A model generated the notes under the pieces. That model was not told the DNA's origin. It searched no databases and saw only the letters and a list, made by a program, of their open reading frames with translations. From positions 1-8,601 of the forward strand of contig PMHC01000220.1 in assembly GCA_003156495.1 (NCBI GenBank): a stretch of DNA of 8,601 nt, read 5' to 3'. Shown here piece by piece: positions 6,600-8,601 of this stretch. The translations under genes and the position numbers were made by a program. Position 1 is the stretch's first letter, and every line of letters starts with the position of its first letter. The stretch is from Acidobacteriaceae bacterium. GTDB lineage: Bacteria; Acidobacteriota; Terriglobia; Terriglobales; Acidobacteriaceae.

Positions 6600-6684
6600 G
6601 GAGGTAATGTCTCTACTGGATGCAATCAACCGTAAAATGAATTTGAGCGGCTGTAGTACGAAAAAGAAAGGACACCTATTGTGA
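6595..6684 (+). CDS. Possible 29-codon leader ORF coupled to the GH5 start
   Basis: A frame with ATG codons at 6595, 6598 and 6607 runs to a TGA at 6682-6684 that overlaps the GH5 GTG start as GTGA, the arrangement seen with translational coupling. GGAGG (6600-6604) stands only 2 nt before the ATG at 6607, too close to be efficient, and no site precedes 6595 or 6598. The 29-residue product (Met-rich at the N-terminus, with a KKK tract near the end) resembles nothing I know. It may be a chance frame, which remains open back to 6436 without a start codon. Confidence 0.22.
   Translation: MMEVMSLLDAINRKMNLSGCSTKKKGHLL
6667..6672 (+). promoter_or_regulatory. Ribosome binding site that fixes the GTG start of the GH5 gene
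   Basis: AAAGGA lies 8 nt before the GTG at 6681. The signal peptide read from this GTG supports it as the true start. Confidence 0.65.
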
Positions 6685-7862
6685 CGAATGATTTTTCTGC
6701 TTTTTTAAAGCATTGCAAATGGCTCTATGGGGCTGCTGCAATGCTCGCCATCTGTATTTATTGCACAAATGCTTTTGCCGCGGATATATCGTTCCCGCTT
6801 CATACTTCCGGCCCATATATTGTCGACGCAAATAACCATCGAGTGCGCCTGAAGGCGGCGAATTGGTATGGAGCGGAATCGGCCGACTATGTTGTCGGCG
6901 GCCTGCAGACAGCCACGTTATCGAGCATCGTACAGAAGATGAAGAACCTGGGCTTCAATGCCGTGCGTCTGCCTTGGTCAAATGAGCTTTATGAAAAGAA
7001 TCCCGTGGTGAGCAATGCCGCGCTCGCCGCAAACCCAGCGCTGCAGGGCAAAAGGGCATTAACGATTTTGGACCAAGTTATTGCTGAACTGAGCCGCGCC
7101 GGCATGATGGTGATTCTCGATAACCATAACAGCAATGCGGAGTGGTGCTGCAACGACAAGGACAACAACCAGCTTTGGTACAACGGCGATTATCCAGAAT
7201 CGAGCTGGATTCGCGACTGGAAGAGCATCGCGGTCCGATACAAAAACAATCCATGGGTCATTGGCGCCGATTTAAGAAACGAGCCGAGAACCACCGCAAC
7301 CTGGGGCGGGAGCGCATCGACCGATTGGGAAGCGGCGGCGGTGCGCGGCGGCAATGCGGTGCTGAGCGTTGATTCGAAGTTACTGATTTTTGTCGAAGGC
7401 GTGAACTATGCGCTGGATCTATCGGGAGTTTCGCGCCTGCCGGTACATCTGAAGATTGCTCATCGCCTGGTATACGAAGCGCACGATTACGGCTATGACT
7501 ATTCCCACTTATCCGGATACTCTGATTACACGAGCAGGATTACGCCGCGGTGGGGCTATCTGGTAACCGGCAGCAATCCTCAGCCTGTTTGGGTGGGTGA
7601 ATTTGGCACCTGTAACACTGCCGACGGCTGCATTGCGAGCAGCAAGTCGGGCGACGACGGCTGCTGGTTTGGATTTTTGACAACATATATTCAGCAATAC
7701 AAACTCGATTGGGCGTATTGGTCGATTAATGGGACACAATCGACAGGAAGCGGTCGTCACTTCGGCCAAGCTGAGACATACGGCGTGCTGAATGCGGCGT
7801 GGAATAACAGCGCGTCGCCGGAGCTAACATCGCGGTTGAGCGAGTTAATGACGGATAAGTAG
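6681..7862 (+). CDS. Secreted glycoside hydrolase family 5 (cellulase-type)
   Basis: Predicted exported retaining glycosidase of 393 residues. Residues 1-33 form a Sec signal peptide: Lys10-Lys13 region, hydrophobic core 15-28, and an AFA cleavage motif at 31-33. The rest is a single (beta/alpha)8 GH5 domain: LKAANWYGAE at 57-66, the FNAVRLPWSNE segment at 92-102 with the conserved Arg, LDNHN at 146-150, the acid/base Glu201 in RNEPR (199-203), EAHDYG at 266-271 with His268 and Tyr270, the nucleophile Glu307 in WVGEFGT (304-310), and the substrate-stacking WAYWSING at 344-351. Both catalytic Glu are present. Several Cys (156, 157, 311, 317, 328) could form disulfides after export. No carbohydrate-binding module or linker is attached. 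GH5 enzymes cleave beta-1,4-glucan, mannan or related chains; the exact substrate and subfamily are not readable here. The start is GTG. It is divergent from the sugar-uptake operon, consistent with supplying oligosaccharides, as inference. Confidence 0.92.
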   Translation: MTNDFSAFLKHCKWLYGAAAMLAICIYCTNAFAADISFPLHTSGPYIVDANNHRVRLKAANWYGAESADYVVGGLQTATLSSIVQKMKNLGFNAVRLPWSNELYEKNPVVSNAALAANPALQGKRALTILDQVIAELSRAGMMVILDNHNSNAEWCCNDKDNNQLWYNGDYPESSWIRDWKSIAVRYKNNPWVIGADLRNEPRTTATWGGSASTDWEAAAVRGGNAVLSVDSKLLIFVEGVNYALDLSGVSRLPVHLKIAHRLVYEAHDYGYDYSHLSGYSDYTSRITPRWGYLVTGSNPQPVWVGEFGTCNTADGCIASSKSGDDGCWFGFLTTYIQQYKLDWAYWSINGTQSTGSGRHFGQAETYGVLNAAWNNSASPELTSRLSELMTDK

Positions 7863-7900
7863 CGTGGACTATCGACTTATTCGCTTCCTTGATCGGACTT

Positions 7901-7934
7901 ATATCCCCGGTTTCAAAATCGAGACCGGGGGTAT
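7901..7934. terminator. Hairpin between the convergent GH5 and ftsK genes
   Basis: A 14-bp stem (7901-7914 with 7921-7934) closes a 6-nt loop AAAATC. The core CCCCGGT/ACCGGGG is perfect and two G-U wobbles (plus-strand RNA) lie elsewhere in the stem. It begins 38 bp after the GH5 stop and ends 35 bp past the ftsK stop, so it can act on both transcripts. There is no T tract on either side, so it is not a standard intrinsic terminator. It may act with Rho or mainly protect mRNA 3' ends. Confidence 0.55.
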
Positions 7935-7969
7935 CCCGGCATTCACCGCACAAAATACAAGCCCGGACC

Positions 7970-8601
<632 letters not shown>

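Larger units (their letters stand above)
6043..6680. other. 638-bp divergent gap without a recognisable gene
   Basis: This is the region between the divergent pgi and GH5 starts. Frames of up to about 100 codons exist on both strands, but they overlap each other, lack good ribosome sites and show no recognisable protein motif. No tRNA or other structured RNA was recognised. It does hold two operator-like elements near pgi (6164-6178 and 6185-6198), an 8-bp inverted repeat CATCATAC (6559-6566) / GTATGATG (6593-6600) near the GH5 gene, and a short frame coupled to the GH5 start (6595-6684). Promoters for both directions must lie here, unless pgi is led by a longer transcript. It may include decayed sequence. 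Confidence 0.6.

Noticed and set aside
6559..6600. 8-bp inverted repeat CATCATAC/GTATGATG with a 26-nt spacer as a defined regulatory element
   Set aside because: Arms of this length and spacing are expected by chance at an appreciable rate in a gap of this size; it is kept only as a note in the gap entry.

Overview
This is a chromosomal segment of a Gram-negative heterotroph. Evidence for that is an outer-membrane beta-barrel porin, an FtsK chromosome translocase, Sec-type signal peptides and Shine-Dalgarno sites. Composition looks moderately GC-rich. Gene style (sugar-porter transporter, OprB-like porin, GH5 glycosidase, long-form PGI) would suit a soil or plant-associated bacterium such as an acidobacterium. 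That assignment is inference from protein flavour only; there is no rRNA or other phylogenetic marker to settle it.

Layout. From position 6042 down to 1, all genes lie on the minus strand and look like one transcription unit, read in this order: pgi (glucose-6-phosphate isomerase, 6042-4396), an MFS sugar porter (4399-2990, sharing an ATGA with the pgi stop), an OprB-like carbohydrate porin (2913-1618), a 52-residue cysteine-rich metallothionein-like gene (1567-1409), and tkt (transketolase, 1324 to beyond the left edge). A 638-bp gap without a recognisable gene (6043-6680) separates this unit from a divergent plus-strand gene for a secreted GH5 cellulase-type glycoside hydrolase (6681-7862). 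Convergent to that, the C-terminal end of ftsK enters from the right edge on the minus strand (8601-7970). A strong hairpin (7901-7934) sits between the two convergent stops.

How the parts fit. The set reads as a carbohydrate acquisition and entry module. The exported GH5 enzyme would cut beta-glucan-type polysaccharide, the porin would pass sugars through the outer membrane, and the MFS permease would import them through the inner membrane. PGI and transketolase would then connect hexose phosphate to glycolysis and the pentose phosphate pathway. The order of genes is seen; the cooperation is inferred.

The most notable item is the metallothionein-like gene inside the sugar operon. It has eight Cys and two His in 52 residues, a good AAGGAG ribosome site, and is short enough to be missed by usual gene callers. 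Secondary points are a near-identical 14-base motif found both upstream of pgi and in front of the porin gene, a CG-centred palindrome in the divergent gap, and a short open frame whose stop overlaps the GTG start of the GH5 gene.
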